DNA of 64,000 nucleotides. Origin: an uncultured Pirellulaceae bacterium (GTDB lineage Bacteria > Planctomycetota > Planctomycetia > Pirellulales > Pirellulaceae). Positions 1 to 6,684 of the stretch are shown one piece after another (the stretch's first letter is position 1; the number at the start of each line of letters is the position of its first letter). Both the position numbers and the translations under genes were made by a program. The stretch lies in contig CALKCK010000017.1 in NCBI GenBank assembly GCA_938083195.1, positions 1 to 64,000 on the forward strand. The letters run 5' to 3'. Below the pieces are notes generated by a model. It did not search any database and was not told the DNA's origin. It saw only the letters and a list, made by a program, of their open reading frames with translations.

Positions 1-9
1 CGTTATCCA
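1..9 (+). other. Right end of an attC-like site (cut by window edge)
   Basis: The window opens with CGTTATCC, the same right terminus found at the intact attC-like sites ending at 1167, 1777 and 9178. The DUF6966 gene starts 16 bases later, the usual layout for a cassette gene after its recombination site. The left arm lies outside the window, so the folding cannot be checked. Confidence 0.45.
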
Positions 10-23
10 GCAACAGATCGTCT

Positions 24-782
24 ATGACGCAATACGAGCACAGTCTGCTTGCGATGAAACGTCTCTTGGACGCGGTTCACGAAACCCACTGGGCTCAGTG
101 GATCGCCACCGACATCGAGCAATGGCGTGCGGCAGACGACACGTCGCACCATCTCTCCGCTTACGGCGGAATGGGATCATTTAATGATGTCATCATTTGC
201 CGTGCCAACCAACACTCCGTAAGCGAAGTCACTGAGGCGTGGGCCAATACATTATTTGAATGGCTTAAATCGGTTTGCTATTTCCTCGCGAAACATCCAA
301 ATGATTCGTTCACCCCGGAGACGCTTGCAAATCGCGTTGGCCGACATGACTCATCGCTGGCTGCATTCATTGGCGGTGATCGGACGCCAGCGTCAATGCG
401 GGGCTACGCAACCGAACCCGTCAAACTTCAAGGATGGCGGTGTCTTCAATGTGGGCAATCCGAAGTCACAGATCGTGACATCGAATACCTGATGGCTCAG
501 GATCTGATCCCAAACATGGTGTTCTCGGCGTGCGGTTCCCAAACTTTGAACAACCTAGTCGACAAAGTGCTAGCGTCAGACGTTTCGGGGGCTGAAGAGA
601 CGCGAAAGATGTTGGCTGCCGCTGCTGTCGCAAGCGATATCCTTTTGATTACTCGCGATGGGTGGAACTGGAAGTGTCCTTACTGCGACAGCGACGACAC
701 TGCCGTTTACCGTTGGGTGCTTCGCTTGGATAATGAATGTAGGTTTGAGCCGTCAACTGACAATCTCCCGCTGCGAAAATAG
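24..782 (+). CDS. DUF6966-like protein with C-terminal zinc-ribbon pairs
   Basis: The product has 252 residues. Residues 1-95 resemble DUF6966, a small uncharacterised domain, with the segment HLSAYGGMGSFNDVII and a following WANTLFEWLKS helix. The C-terminal half holds two Cys pairs, WRCLQCG near 139 and WKCPYCD near 219, which could bind zinc. There is no signal peptide or membrane segment. The gene lies between an attC-like right end at base 1 and a full attC-like site that begins three bases past its stop, so it reads as a mobile gene cassette. No strong ribosome binding site is visible before the ATG, as is common for cassette genes. Its function is unknown. Confidence 0.75.
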   Translation: MTQYEHSLLAMKRLLDAVHETHWAQWIATDIEQWRAADDTSHHLSAYGGMGSFNDVIICRANQHSVSEVTEAWANTLFEWLKSVCYFLAKHPNDSFTPETLANRVGRHDSSLAAFIGGDRTPASMRGYATEPVKLQGWRCLQCGQSEVTDRDIEYLMAQDLIPNMVFSACGSQTLNNLVDKVLASDVSGAEETRKMLAAAAVASDILLITRDGWNWKCPYCDSDDTAVYRWVLRLDNECRFEPSTDNLPLRK

Positions 783-784
783 GG

Positions 785-875
785 GGATAACAATGTGATG
801 CACGCGAAGCCGGACTTGCACGTGGTTTAGAAATGGATGATCAACCATTCCGGCTCGGTGATTTTGAACGTTATG
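785..875 (+). other. attC-like site 1
   Basis: GGATAAC at the left pairs with GTTAT at 870-874. Inside, CACGCGAAGCCGG (801-813) pairs with CCGGCTCGGTG (850-860) except for two extra bases on the left arm. Such unpaired bases orient strand choice in integron attC sites. The central loop of about 35 bases is variable. The sequence is closely related to sites 3, 6, 9 and 12. It lies immediately after the stop of the DUF6966 gene. Confidence 0.8.
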
Positions 876-891
876 TCGCTTGTAGTTCATC

Positions 892-993
892 ATGGGCGAA
901 GAGGATGTCACAATGATCGAGTCCTTGATTAGCGCCAGAGAATCGGCAAGGATGTCACGCACGGGAACGGAGTGCGCGCCGACGCGAGCGTAG
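892..993 (+). CDS. Doubtful 33-residue ORF in a short cassette
   Basis: The interval between attC-like sites 1 and 2 is only about 165 bases. The best forward reading frame is MGEEDVTMIESLISARESA..., starting 17 bases after site 1. It has no recognisable domain and no ribosome binding site. It may be a remnant or chance; cassettes without an obvious gene are known in chromosomal integrons. Confidence 0.15.
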   Translation: MGEEDVTMIESLISARESARMSRTGTECAPTRA

Positions 994-1039
994 GCAAAAG
1001 ACTTTCGTAATCGTCGAGTTTTTCATAATGCGAATCGCT

Positions 1040-1167
1040 GGATAACAATACGATTAACTGCAGCCAACTCCATACTCTATATCGCAATTTTTTTGTGGTT
1101 TACAATTCACTTTTCCGGCTGCGATTTTCCTGATGCTCCGTTGGCGAGGTTATCTTGGTCGTTATCC
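1040..1167 (+). other. attC-like site 2 (long form)
   Basis: The termini GGATAAC (1040-1046) and GTTATCC (1161-1167) are perfect inverted repeats. Inner arms include AGCCAAC near 1063 against GTTGGC near 1140. The sequence between is unlike site 1, but the plan is the same. It is about 128 bases long, within the range known for attC. It overlaps the possible N-terminal extension of the next reading frame, which argues for the later start of that gene. Confidence 0.62.
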
Positions 1168-1182
1168 GCCTCAGATCGAACA

Positions 1183-1692
1183 ATGATTGCAACCGCCCAC
1201 GTTACTTTTGACCGCAGCTACTTCGAACTGCAATACGATGAGTGGCTTCAGCATCGTTCCAGATTTAAGAAATACGAAATCTGGTTTGCCATTGTGCTAA
1301 CACTATTCGGTCTAGCGATGGCCTTGGTATTTCAACATCAATGGCTCGTTGGTGCGCTGTTCGTGTCAGCTGGCATTTACGAATTTGCAATGGCCGCAAC
1401 GCACAAACGCCGCTGGGTAAATGCTCGTACGTCGACAGTTCGCGACAAATCGGTTGATCTTGAATTTGGCACGGAATCTCTGACCTCAACGTCGGCACAC
1501 GGTACCGGAATCATGCGGTTTACGGGATTCACTGGTTTCACGCCGGCTTCACACGGCTTCTTTCTGATTCCTGAAACAGGTGTATCTCTCTACATCCCTC
1601 GTGCTACGATAGACCCTGACGATTCCTATTCCTCACTGATCGAACTATTGTCGTCCACCATTGGGCGAACGGTAACCGAATACGGCGGATAA
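1183..1692 (+). CDS. YcxB-like membrane protein
   Basis: From ATG 1183 the product has 169 residues. It begins MIATAHVTFDRSYFELQYDEW, has two closely spaced transmembrane segments (about residues 31-70), and ends in a soluble part with the FTGFTGFTPASHGFFLIP stretch. This matches YcxB-like proteins, whose function is unknown. The frame stays open back to 1093, but that stretch lies inside attC-like site 2 and encodes nothing typical, so I prefer 1183, which sits 16 bases after the site. The TAA stop at 1690-1692 lies within the left end of site 3, a classic cassette arrangement. Confidence 0.7.
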   Translation: MIATAHVTFDRSYFELQYDEWLQHRSRFKKYEIWFAIVLTLFGLAMALVFQHQWLVGALFVSAGIYEFAMAATHKRRWVNARTSTVRDKSVDLEFGTESLTSTSAHGTGIMRFTGFTGFTPASHGFFLIPETGVSLYIPRATIDPDDSYSSLIELLSSTIGRTVTEYGG

Positions 1693-1777
1693 CAGAACGA
1701 TGCACGCGAAGCCGGACTTGCGCGTGCGAATTGAAGCAATGATTTCCGTTCCGGCTCGGTGATCGTAACCGTTATCC
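1687..1777 (+). other. attC-like site 3
   Basis: The termini GGATAAC (1687-1693) and GTTATCC (1771-1777) match perfectly. Inner arms CACGCGAAGCCGG (1703-1715) and CCGGCTCGGTG (1751-1761) pair with two extra bases on the left arm. The upstream gene stops inside the left terminus and the next gene begins 12 bases after the right end. This is the cleanest site in the window. Confidence 0.85.
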
Positions 1778-1789
1778 CGATTGAACTCG

Positions 1790-2239
1790 ATGTTTTGGAA
1801 ACTGTCACTGCTAACTTCATTCGCAGCTGTTGCCTTTGCCGGTTACAGCATCGTTGCAGGCACTGAGAATTGGGGCCCGTCATTTTTTGCGGCTGTCTTG
1901 ATGTTCACTGTGGCAACCACTCTTCTGGCCGGTCCGTATGTTGTCCTCGGAATTCTTGCGATTTTGATGCGATCCCACCGAGCCCTTTCCGCAACTCTCT
2001 TTGCATTCATTCTCCTTATCTCTGTGCTTGGAATCACATTGCTCTCTTTGGAAACCCATGCTTATCTCAACCGGAACAAAGCACTCCCCGAAGCTACTAA
2101 TCTAGGCATCTTTTTTGTTGGCGTGGTTCAATGGATTTCCGCAATACTGCTTTCGTGCATTATGCTGCCGGTCTATCTCTATTTGGACAGCGTGAACCCG
2201 CAGTCTAAATCCACGCAGGAAGTCGACCTCACGGGATAA
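1790..2239 (+). CDS. Four-helix membrane protein in a cassette
   Basis: The product has 149 residues from ATG 1790; TTG 1781 in frame is a less likely start. It is mostly hydrophobic with about four transmembrane segments and a short polar tail ending QEVDLTG. I recognise no family. Its TAA stop (2237-2239) falls within the GGATAAC terminus of attC-like site 4, and its start lies 12 bases after site 3, so it has the exact form of an integron cassette gene. No clear ribosome binding site precedes it. Confidence 0.68.
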   Translation: MFWKLSLLTSFAAVAFAGYSIVAGTENWGPSFFAAVLMFTVATTLLAGPYVVLGILAILMRSHRALSATLFAFILLISVLGITLLSLETHAYLNRNKALPEATNLGIFFVGVVQWISAILLSCIMLPVYLYLDSVNPQSKSTQEVDLTG

Positions 2240-2323
2240 CAATACAATGCACCCGAGTTGCTGTCCGGGCCGAATTTGAATTCAACGTCGCCGGCGGCAA
2301 CCCGGTGAATTTGGGCGTTATGC
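2234..2323 (+). other. attC-like site 4 (different sequence, same fold)
   Basis: GGATAAC (2234-2240) pairs with GTTAT (2317-2321). The inner left arm CACCCGAGTTGC and right arm GGCAACCCGGTG are inverted repeats with a small mismatch or bulge. The sequence differs from site 3 while the architecture is kept, which is what distinguishes attC sites from ordinary dispersed repeats. Confidence 0.72.
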
Positions 2324-2447
2324 TTTAGATTCTGCTGCCATGGATGATGGAGTCAGAGGCGAGAATGCAGGTGGCAGCATCGGCGACTTGGCATCATCCC
2401 ATACGGCAGGCCGTTTATCTCGTTTCCGTGGAGGGACAATCCGAACC

Positions 2448-2738
2448 ATGACGATTTTCAAATACGCGGAAAGACTCTCTAAATTCATCTTGGTTGAGTC
2501 TGGAAAAAAACTGTTAAATAGAGCAATCGCATTTGCTGTCTTAATGCCGATCTGCATCGCCATCATGTGGCTTACGTTGCCACACCTGATTCAGGGCCCG
2601 GATGTTCTGATGTGGCTGGTGACCGGGCTGTTGGTTCTTATTGCCCTTCCCATCGTCTACTTTCTCACTAAACTGAATGGCCGAATCGACGATGCGGTAA
2701 GCAATCGTCAGAACGCAGCCGACGACGAAGCAGACTGA
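2448..2738 (+). CDS. Small two-helix membrane protein
   Basis: From ATG 2448 the product has 96 residues: a basic amphipathic N-terminus (MTIFKYAERLSKFILVESGKK), two transmembrane segments (about 24-47 and 53-75) and an acidic tail ending AADDEAD. The frame is open back to ATG 2340, but that extension is Gly/Ser/Arg-rich and unlike a membrane protein start; a GGAGGG at 2430-2435 precedes the later ATG, although 12 bases away. Its function is unknown. It lies between attC-like sites 4 and 5, but its stop is about 110 bases short of site 5. Confidence 0.55.
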   Translation: MTIFKYAERLSKFILVESGKKLLNRAIAFAVLMPICIAIMWLTLPHLIQGPDVLMWLVTGLLVLIALPIVYFLTKLNGRIDDAVSNRQNAADDEAD

Positions 2739-2848
2739 AGGATTTGGCCTGACAGCGACAACGATAAAAACGATTCACTTTTCGCCGAAGCCTAACTCGC
2801 ATAGAATCGTGGGGAATCGAGTACTCACCATTGGATCGACGAATACTG

Positions 2849-2943
2849 CATAACAAACGGAAGCATCGGAACCGGAACAGCGTTGCGCGATCGCGTCGGT
2901 CTGTAAATCTTTGACTCGGCCTCGCTATCGTTAAACGTTATCT
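2849..2943 (+). other. attC-like site 5 (weaker)
   Basis: CATAACAAACGG at the left and CGTTAAACGTTAT at the right are inverted repeats (TAAC 2851-2854, GTTAT 2937-2941). Inner arms are less perfect than at sites 1-4. The length, about 95 bases, and position 46 bases before the next gene fit an attC site. Confidence 0.5.
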
Positions 2944-2988
2944 CGCTCGAGTGTACCTTTCCAATAATTGTCTCGTAATGGACGGAAG

Positions 2989-3693
2989 ATGACTGAGCAG
3001 CCAATTCGACGCAAACTTATTCGCTGGGTCAAACGTGGGCTAACGTGGATGTTGTTCCTATGCCTAAGCTACGGTGTAACACTTCTTGTGGGTTTGGTTC
3101 CAGTCAATAATGATTTCACGCCTGCGGAGAATGGGGTCAAGATTTACATCGTTTCAAATGCCGTTCACGCTGACATTATCGTGCCGAAAAAAAACGACAT
3201 TATGGATTGGAGCGAATCGTTTTCTGGCAATAATTTTCTTGGTGACACTTCACAGGAAACGCACGTTGCGTTTGGTTGGGGTGATCGTGGGTTCTTTCTT
3301 GAAACAGAAACCTGGGATGACTTTAGGTTGGCTACTGCCGCAAATGCACTGCTCTTGCCGTCTAAGAGTTGTCTTCACGTTTCATTTACCCGACCGGCGA
3401 ATTTTTTCGACTCTACCTCGGTTAGCATTTCGCGAGATCAATACAAACAACTCGTTGAATTCATCAACGGCTCTTTCAAAATTGATGGTGATAATGACCG
3501 CATTCAAATCGAGGGCTATGCCTTTTCAAGAACTGACGCATTCTTTGATGCTCACGGGCGATACCACATCCTAAATACCTGCAATTCATGGGCGGGACGT
3601 GCGTTGAAAATGTCTGGCGTTCGCACACCTTGGCTTTCGCCCATGCCAAAATCACCTATGATCTACATTGAATCAGAGAAGATCGCCCGCTAA
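2989..3693 (+). CDS. DUF2459 (TIGR02117-type) membrane-anchored protein
   Basis: The product has 234 residues. One N-terminal transmembrane helix (about 15-38) is followed by a soluble domain with the DUF2459 hallmarks IYIVSNAVHADIIVP, FGWGDRGFFLET, and near the end YHILNTCNSWAGRALKMSG plus VRTPWLSP. The conserved Cys and Asn in NTCNSW suggest a papain-like or NlpC-like fold, but no activity is established. ATG 2989 is preferred over an in-frame TTG at 2968. The TAA stop overlaps the TAAC terminus of attC-like site 6. Members are known from proteobacteria and planctomycetes. Confidence 0.78.
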   Translation: MTEQPIRRKLIRWVKRGLTWMLFLCLSYGVTLLVGLVPVNNDFTPAENGVKIYIVSNAVHADIIVPKKNDIMDWSESFSGNNFLGDTSQETHVAFGWGDRGFFLETETWDDFRLATAANALLLPSKSCLHVSFTRPANFFDSTSVSISRDQYKQLVEFINGSFKIDGDNDRIQIEGYAFSRTDAFFDAHGRYHILNTCNSWAGRALKMSGVRTPWLSPMPKSPMIYIESEKIAR

Positions 3694-3779
3694 CAAGGGG
3701 ATGCACGCGAATCCGGACTTGTATGTGATTTATTAATGGAAGATCGAGTGTCGCGGTTCGGTGATTGCAAAACTTAAAG
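3690..3779 (+). other. attC-like site 6 (right terminus decayed)
   Basis: The left half (TAACAAGG, then ATGCACGCGAATCCGGACTTG) clearly belongs to the family of sites 1 and 3. The right half keeps GCGGTTCGGTGATT, but the terminal GTTAT has become CTTAA. Inner arms CACGCGAATCCGG and CGCGGTTCGGTG still pair. The site is probably no longer recombinogenic. Confidence 0.62.
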
Positions 3780-3830
3780 AGAGTGCGGCAATGAGGTCGT
3801 TGTGAGGTTCATCTCAATTCTGCATAACCC

Positions 3831-3836
3831 AAGGAG
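3831..3836 (+). promoter_or_regulatory. Ribosome binding site that fixes the phosphoesterase start
   Basis: AAGGAG lies 7 bases before GTG 3844. The earlier in-frame GTG at 3802 has no comparable site, so translation most likely begins at 3844. Confidence 0.6.
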
Positions 3837-3843
3837 ATTCAAG

Positions 3844-4806
3844 GTGCCAATCATTCTTCCGCCAATCACTCGGCGACAATTTGTAAGGGGTTCGCTCGCT
3901 CTTGGTGGCGCAGCAATAATAACGTCTCACGCGATGGCTTCCGCGGATAGTGAACGGGTTCCGTTGGATCAAAACCGAGTGGCTTTGCTGGCGGATACGC
4001 ACATTAGTGGCGATCCAAATTTTGTTTATCCTGGGACGAAATGGCCTGGTTCTCCCGTCGGTGAAGGCGCGCATGAGAGTGTAAATATGGCGCAATGTCT
4101 CGCAGATGCGGCGATGAGCGTCATTGCGCTTAATCCTCGACCCGTTCATTTGATCGTCAACGGCGACTGTGCGTTCAGTAGTGGGAAACAAGCGGAATAC
4201 AAAGAGTTTCTCAGGCTGGTTGAACCGATTCGTGCTGCGGGGATCACTGTTCATGTGACGATTGGAAATCACGACAATCGAGAGAACCTATGGAAATCGA
4301 TCCCGTTCCTTAAGAGAGAGCAGATGGGCATTCAGGCGGACGTGATTGAACTGCCGCACGCGAATCTCGTTTTGTTGGATTCCGGAAGAAAAGGAGTCCT
4401 AGGAGACAAACAGTTGGACTGGCTCGCCACACAACTGGACGAACGAACGGATAAGCCAGCGCTGATCTTTGGTCACTTCAACCCGTATCCCAACCAAGGT
4501 GTGCGACCTATTAAGGGCATGAAAGATGGGGCGTCTCTGTTGAAATTACTTAGCGAACGAGAGCATGCGAGAGCCTATTTGTATGGCCATACGCATGAGT
4601 GGCAACATGATCGACGGGCTCATCTGCATCTCATTAACCAACCAGCAGTCGGTTACTATTTTGGAAAAGGTCTCGCGCATGGGTGGGTCGATATGAGGCT
4701 CACTGAGACATCGGCTGAGTTGGAGTTGCACTGCATCAACCGAAAACACAAGCAGCACGGTGATCGGAGACTGGTCAGTTTGAAAGATAAGAAGACTCGA
4801 AATTGA
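3844..4806 (+). CDS. Tat-exported calcineurin-like metallophosphoesterase
   Basis: The product has 320 residues from GTG 3844. A twin-arginine signal (TRRQFVRGSLALGGAAI) is followed by an AMASA-type cleavage region. The metallophosphoesterase metal ligands are all present in order: LLADTHISGD, VNGDCAFS, IGNHDN, FGHFNP and YGHTHEW. The enzyme is expected to be a periplasmic binuclear-metal phosphodiesterase or phosphatase; the substrate is unknown. It follows decayed attC-like site 6, so it may have arrived in a cassette, but no convincing site follows its stop. The two tatA-type genes at 33.3-33.9 kb could serve its export. Confidence 0.85.
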   Translation: MPIILPPITRRQFVRGSLALGGAAIITSHAMASADSERVPLDQNRVALLADTHISGDPNFVYPGTKWPGSPVGEGAHESVNMAQCLADAAMSVIALNPRPVHLIVNGDCAFSSGKQAEYKEFLRLVEPIRAAGITVHVTIGNHDNRENLWKSIPFLKREQMGIQADVIELPHANLVLLDSGRKGVLGDKQLDWLATQLDERTDKPALIFGHFNPYPNQGVRPIKGMKDGASLLKLLSEREHARAYLYGHTHEWQHDRRAHLHLINQPAVGYYFGKGLAHGWVDMRLTETSAELELHCINRKHKQHGDRRLVSLKDKKTRN

Positions 4807-4878
4807 AAACGAAGCCCCTAGTTGTTTCGGTTAAAGTGTGGCGTGAATAATAAATTGATTGATTAGAAAGAACTTAGA

Positions 4879-5691
4879 ATGAGTCCCATTAAATTCTTCT
4901 CCCTCGTTGTTGCATGCTTGTGCGGTGCGACGCTCTGTCTTGCCGCTCCCACACCTGACAAGCCAGTTGCGGTTCGTGTTGCTTCCTATAATGTTGAATT
5001 CGGCAAAAGTACGACCCCCGAACAGATAGGCGAGATGTTCAAGCCATACAAACTCGATATCATCGGTTTTGACGAAGCTCCAGATGGTGATTGGACTGCT
5101 CGTGTTGGCAAGGTGCTGGGGATGCAATACAGTTTTGTGGGCAAGATCTCTTCGGCAAATCACAAGGATAAGTTCAAGACGATTCTCAGTAGAACGCCGT
5201 TAGAAGGAGCTGAAGAATACAAACTCAGCGGCCGTGGTTGGAATCCCGCATCGGTTGTCAGAGCTACAACGACGATAGAAGGTATTTCCTTCGCATTTTA
5301 TTCACTACATATATGCAAGTCGGGCGCAAGTGATGGCCATGCACATTTTCTTGCGACCAAGGTTCTGCCTAAGGAAGCAACTGAGAGGGTAATCGTCGTT
5401 GGGGATTATAACAACAACATTGGTGACGCTGCCATGAAAACGATCGAGGGAGCAGGATTTAGTGCAACCTGGGGTGATCTGCAGATTGACGTTTCCAAGG
5501 AGTTTACTTACAACGCACAGAATCCCAAAAAGAACCTCGGTGTAATCGATCACATTTTGTTCAACAACCTATCTAATGGCGAGGTAACAGGCGGAGGCAT
5601 CATCGAACTAGAAAAGCCTTTGTCTGATCACAAACCCATCTGGGCGGAGATAACCTTCCCTCGAAAGCTCACGAAGGTGAAGGGCTCGTAA
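4879..5691 (+). CDS. Secreted endonuclease/exonuclease/phosphatase-family hydrolase
   Basis: The product has 270 residues with a Sec signal peptide (about 1-22, ending CLAAP). EEP-fold motifs are visible: VASYNVEFG, IIGFDEAP in place of the usual QEV motif, VVGDYNN, and the C-terminal IDHILF and SDHKPIWAEI carrying the catalytic Asp-His. Substrates in this fold range from nucleic acids to phospholipids and phosphoinositides, so the exact reaction is unknown. It lies 72 bases after the phosphoesterase gene and could be cotranscribed with it. A decayed attC-like site begins at its stop codon. A distant paralogue lies at 24.5 kb. Confidence 0.82.
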   Translation: MSPIKFFSLVVACLCGATLCLAAPTPDKPVAVRVASYNVEFGKSTTPEQIGEMFKPYKLDIIGFDEAPDGDWTARVGKVLGMQYSFVGKISSANHKDKFKTILSRTPLEGAEEYKLSGRGWNPASVVRATTTIEGISFAFYSLHICKSGASDGHAHFLATKVLPKEATERVIVVGDYNNNIGDAAMKTIEGAGFSATWGDLQIDVSKEFTYNAQNPKKNLGVIDHILFNNLSNGEVTGGGIIELEKPLSDHKPIWAEITFPRKLTKVKGS

Positions 5692-5763
5692 AAGAGGACA
5701 TGTTGCAACCCAAGGGGTGCACAGTGACGCTGTAAACCCGCCGAGTGATCGCTGACATTATCC
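5690..5763 (+). other. attC-like site 7 (decayed)
   Basis: The right part CCGAGTGATCGCTGACATTATCCC lines up with the right half of site 3, but the core is ATTATCC instead of GTTATCC. The left half is short and poorly conserved. It starts at the stop of the upstream gene, as expected for a cassette junction. Confidence 0.4.
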
Positions 5764-5866
5764 CACGGAGCGGCAGACGGCGTCGGTCCTAAATTCAATG
5801 TTGTTCGCCGCAATTCGAAACACGGTGAGGTTATCTGACTCTGACAACTTAGCGATCTGTACAACC

Positions 5867-5959
5867 ATGGGCGTCGATCAAAAACTGGTCACAGAAATTT
5901 TAGAACAACTGGCCGACGATATTCATTACTCGGCGTGGTTGTTCGACAATCTTTTTTGA
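5867..5959 (+). CDS. Possible 30-residue peptide gene in a cassette
   Basis: The frame reads MGVDQKLVTEILEQLADD... and ends WLFDNLF before TGA. The composition is that of a soluble helical protein rather than random sequence. The stop codon coincides with the left edge of decayed attC-like site 8, as for the well-supported cassette genes here. It may be a full small gene or a remnant of a longer one. There is no recognisable family. Confidence 0.3.
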   Translation: MGVDQKLVTEILEQLADDIHYSAWLFDNLF

Positions 5960-6062
5960 AAATGTCTTTTTGGCAAAAGAGAGCTTGGCCTTCCTGCGTG
6001 GCTTATTGAAAATTATGGTAAAATAGAGCTACTTACCTGCTCGGTTATCTTGACCGTTTCGT
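5957..6062 (+). other. attC-like site 8 (decayed, right half clear)
   Basis: The right half CTGCTCGGTTATCTTGACCG, followed by TTTCGTC, aligns closely with the right half of site 1, with the core mutated to GTTTC. The left half (around 5981-6010, TGCGTGGCTTATTG) can be aligned loosely to the left arm of site 12. Confidence 0.45.
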
Positions 6063-6084
6063 CCCTTTTGTAGACTTCTGGTTT

Positions 6085-6561
6085 ATGGCACTTTCCCGAG
6101 ATGTTCTCGAACTTGAGACGCGCAGTCTTAGCGGAGAACCTACCCTATCGAAGGCATATGAAATTCTGAATGATTTCTGGCAGAATGGGAATCGAGATCG
6201 AGAGCTTGGCTTGCATTTGATGTTTATTTCGTGGTACGGCATCGTTGAGCCAGCGCATTTGACCGGCTTTCAAAATAACGCCGAAACGGCACGGGAATTG
6301 AATAATTCACTGGCTGCCGTTCACGCTGCATTTGAACCCAAAATTGATAATGATCCAGAGATGCTCTACGCTTTTGGACTTGCAGCGAATATGTTTTGTT
6401 TCATGTTTGAAAACCCAAAAGAATGGGAGAGGATATCAATTGAGTATCGCCGTAGATACCGCGAGTTAGAACCAGATGGAATTGACGTTTCAATCTTTAG
6501 CAATCGTGGTGCCTATGGTGCTTATTACGCAGGCCAAGCCGTAATCAAGAATGGATACTGA
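6085..6561 (+). CDS. Uncharacterised soluble cassette protein
   Basis: The product has 158 residues, is soluble and acidic, and has no signal peptide or membrane segment. It begins MALSRDVLELETRSLSG; helical segments predominate, with an aromatic stretch HLMFISWYGIVEP in the middle and a Tyr-rich C-terminus GAYGAYYAGQ. I recognise no domain. The ATG lies 22 bases after attC-like site 8, and site 9 begins 11 bases after the stop, so it fits the cassette pattern. Confidence 0.6.
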   Translation: MALSRDVLELETRSLSGEPTLSKAYEILNDFWQNGNRDRELGLHLMFISWYGIVEPAHLTGFQNNAETARELNNSLAAVHAAFEPKIDNDPEMLYAFGLAANMFCFMFENPKEWERISIEYRRRYRELEPDGIDVSIFSNRGAYGAYYAGQAVIKNGY

Positions 6562-6572
6562 TTGAAAAAGGC

Positions 6573-6662
6573 GAGATAAAAAACGACTTACACGAAACTG
6601 GATTTGCGTGTGCAATTTAATGTGTTAATTTTGATTCCGAATCGGTGATCATTGGCGATTTG
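6573..6662 (+). other. attC-like site 9 (decayed)
   Basis: The full length aligns with site 3: ACACGAAACTGGATTTGCGTGTG corresponds to CACGCGAAGCCGGACTTGCGCGTG, and TTCCGAATCGGTGATC to TTCCGGCTCGGTGATC. Both termini are degraded (GATAAAA on the left, GGCGATT on the right), so it should no longer recombine well. Confidence 0.58.
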
Positions 6663-6684
6663 GAAAACAAACAAGGTAAGTAAT

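Noticed and set aside
753..962. Minus-strand frame of 69 codons across attC-like site 1
   Set aside because: It owes its length to reading through the structured repeat; no start signal and no domain.
4807..4878. Short attC remnant after the phosphoesterase gene (AAACGAAGCC ... TTTCGGTTAAAG)
   Set aside because: Only about 30 bases with no terminal cores; too little to separate from chance.
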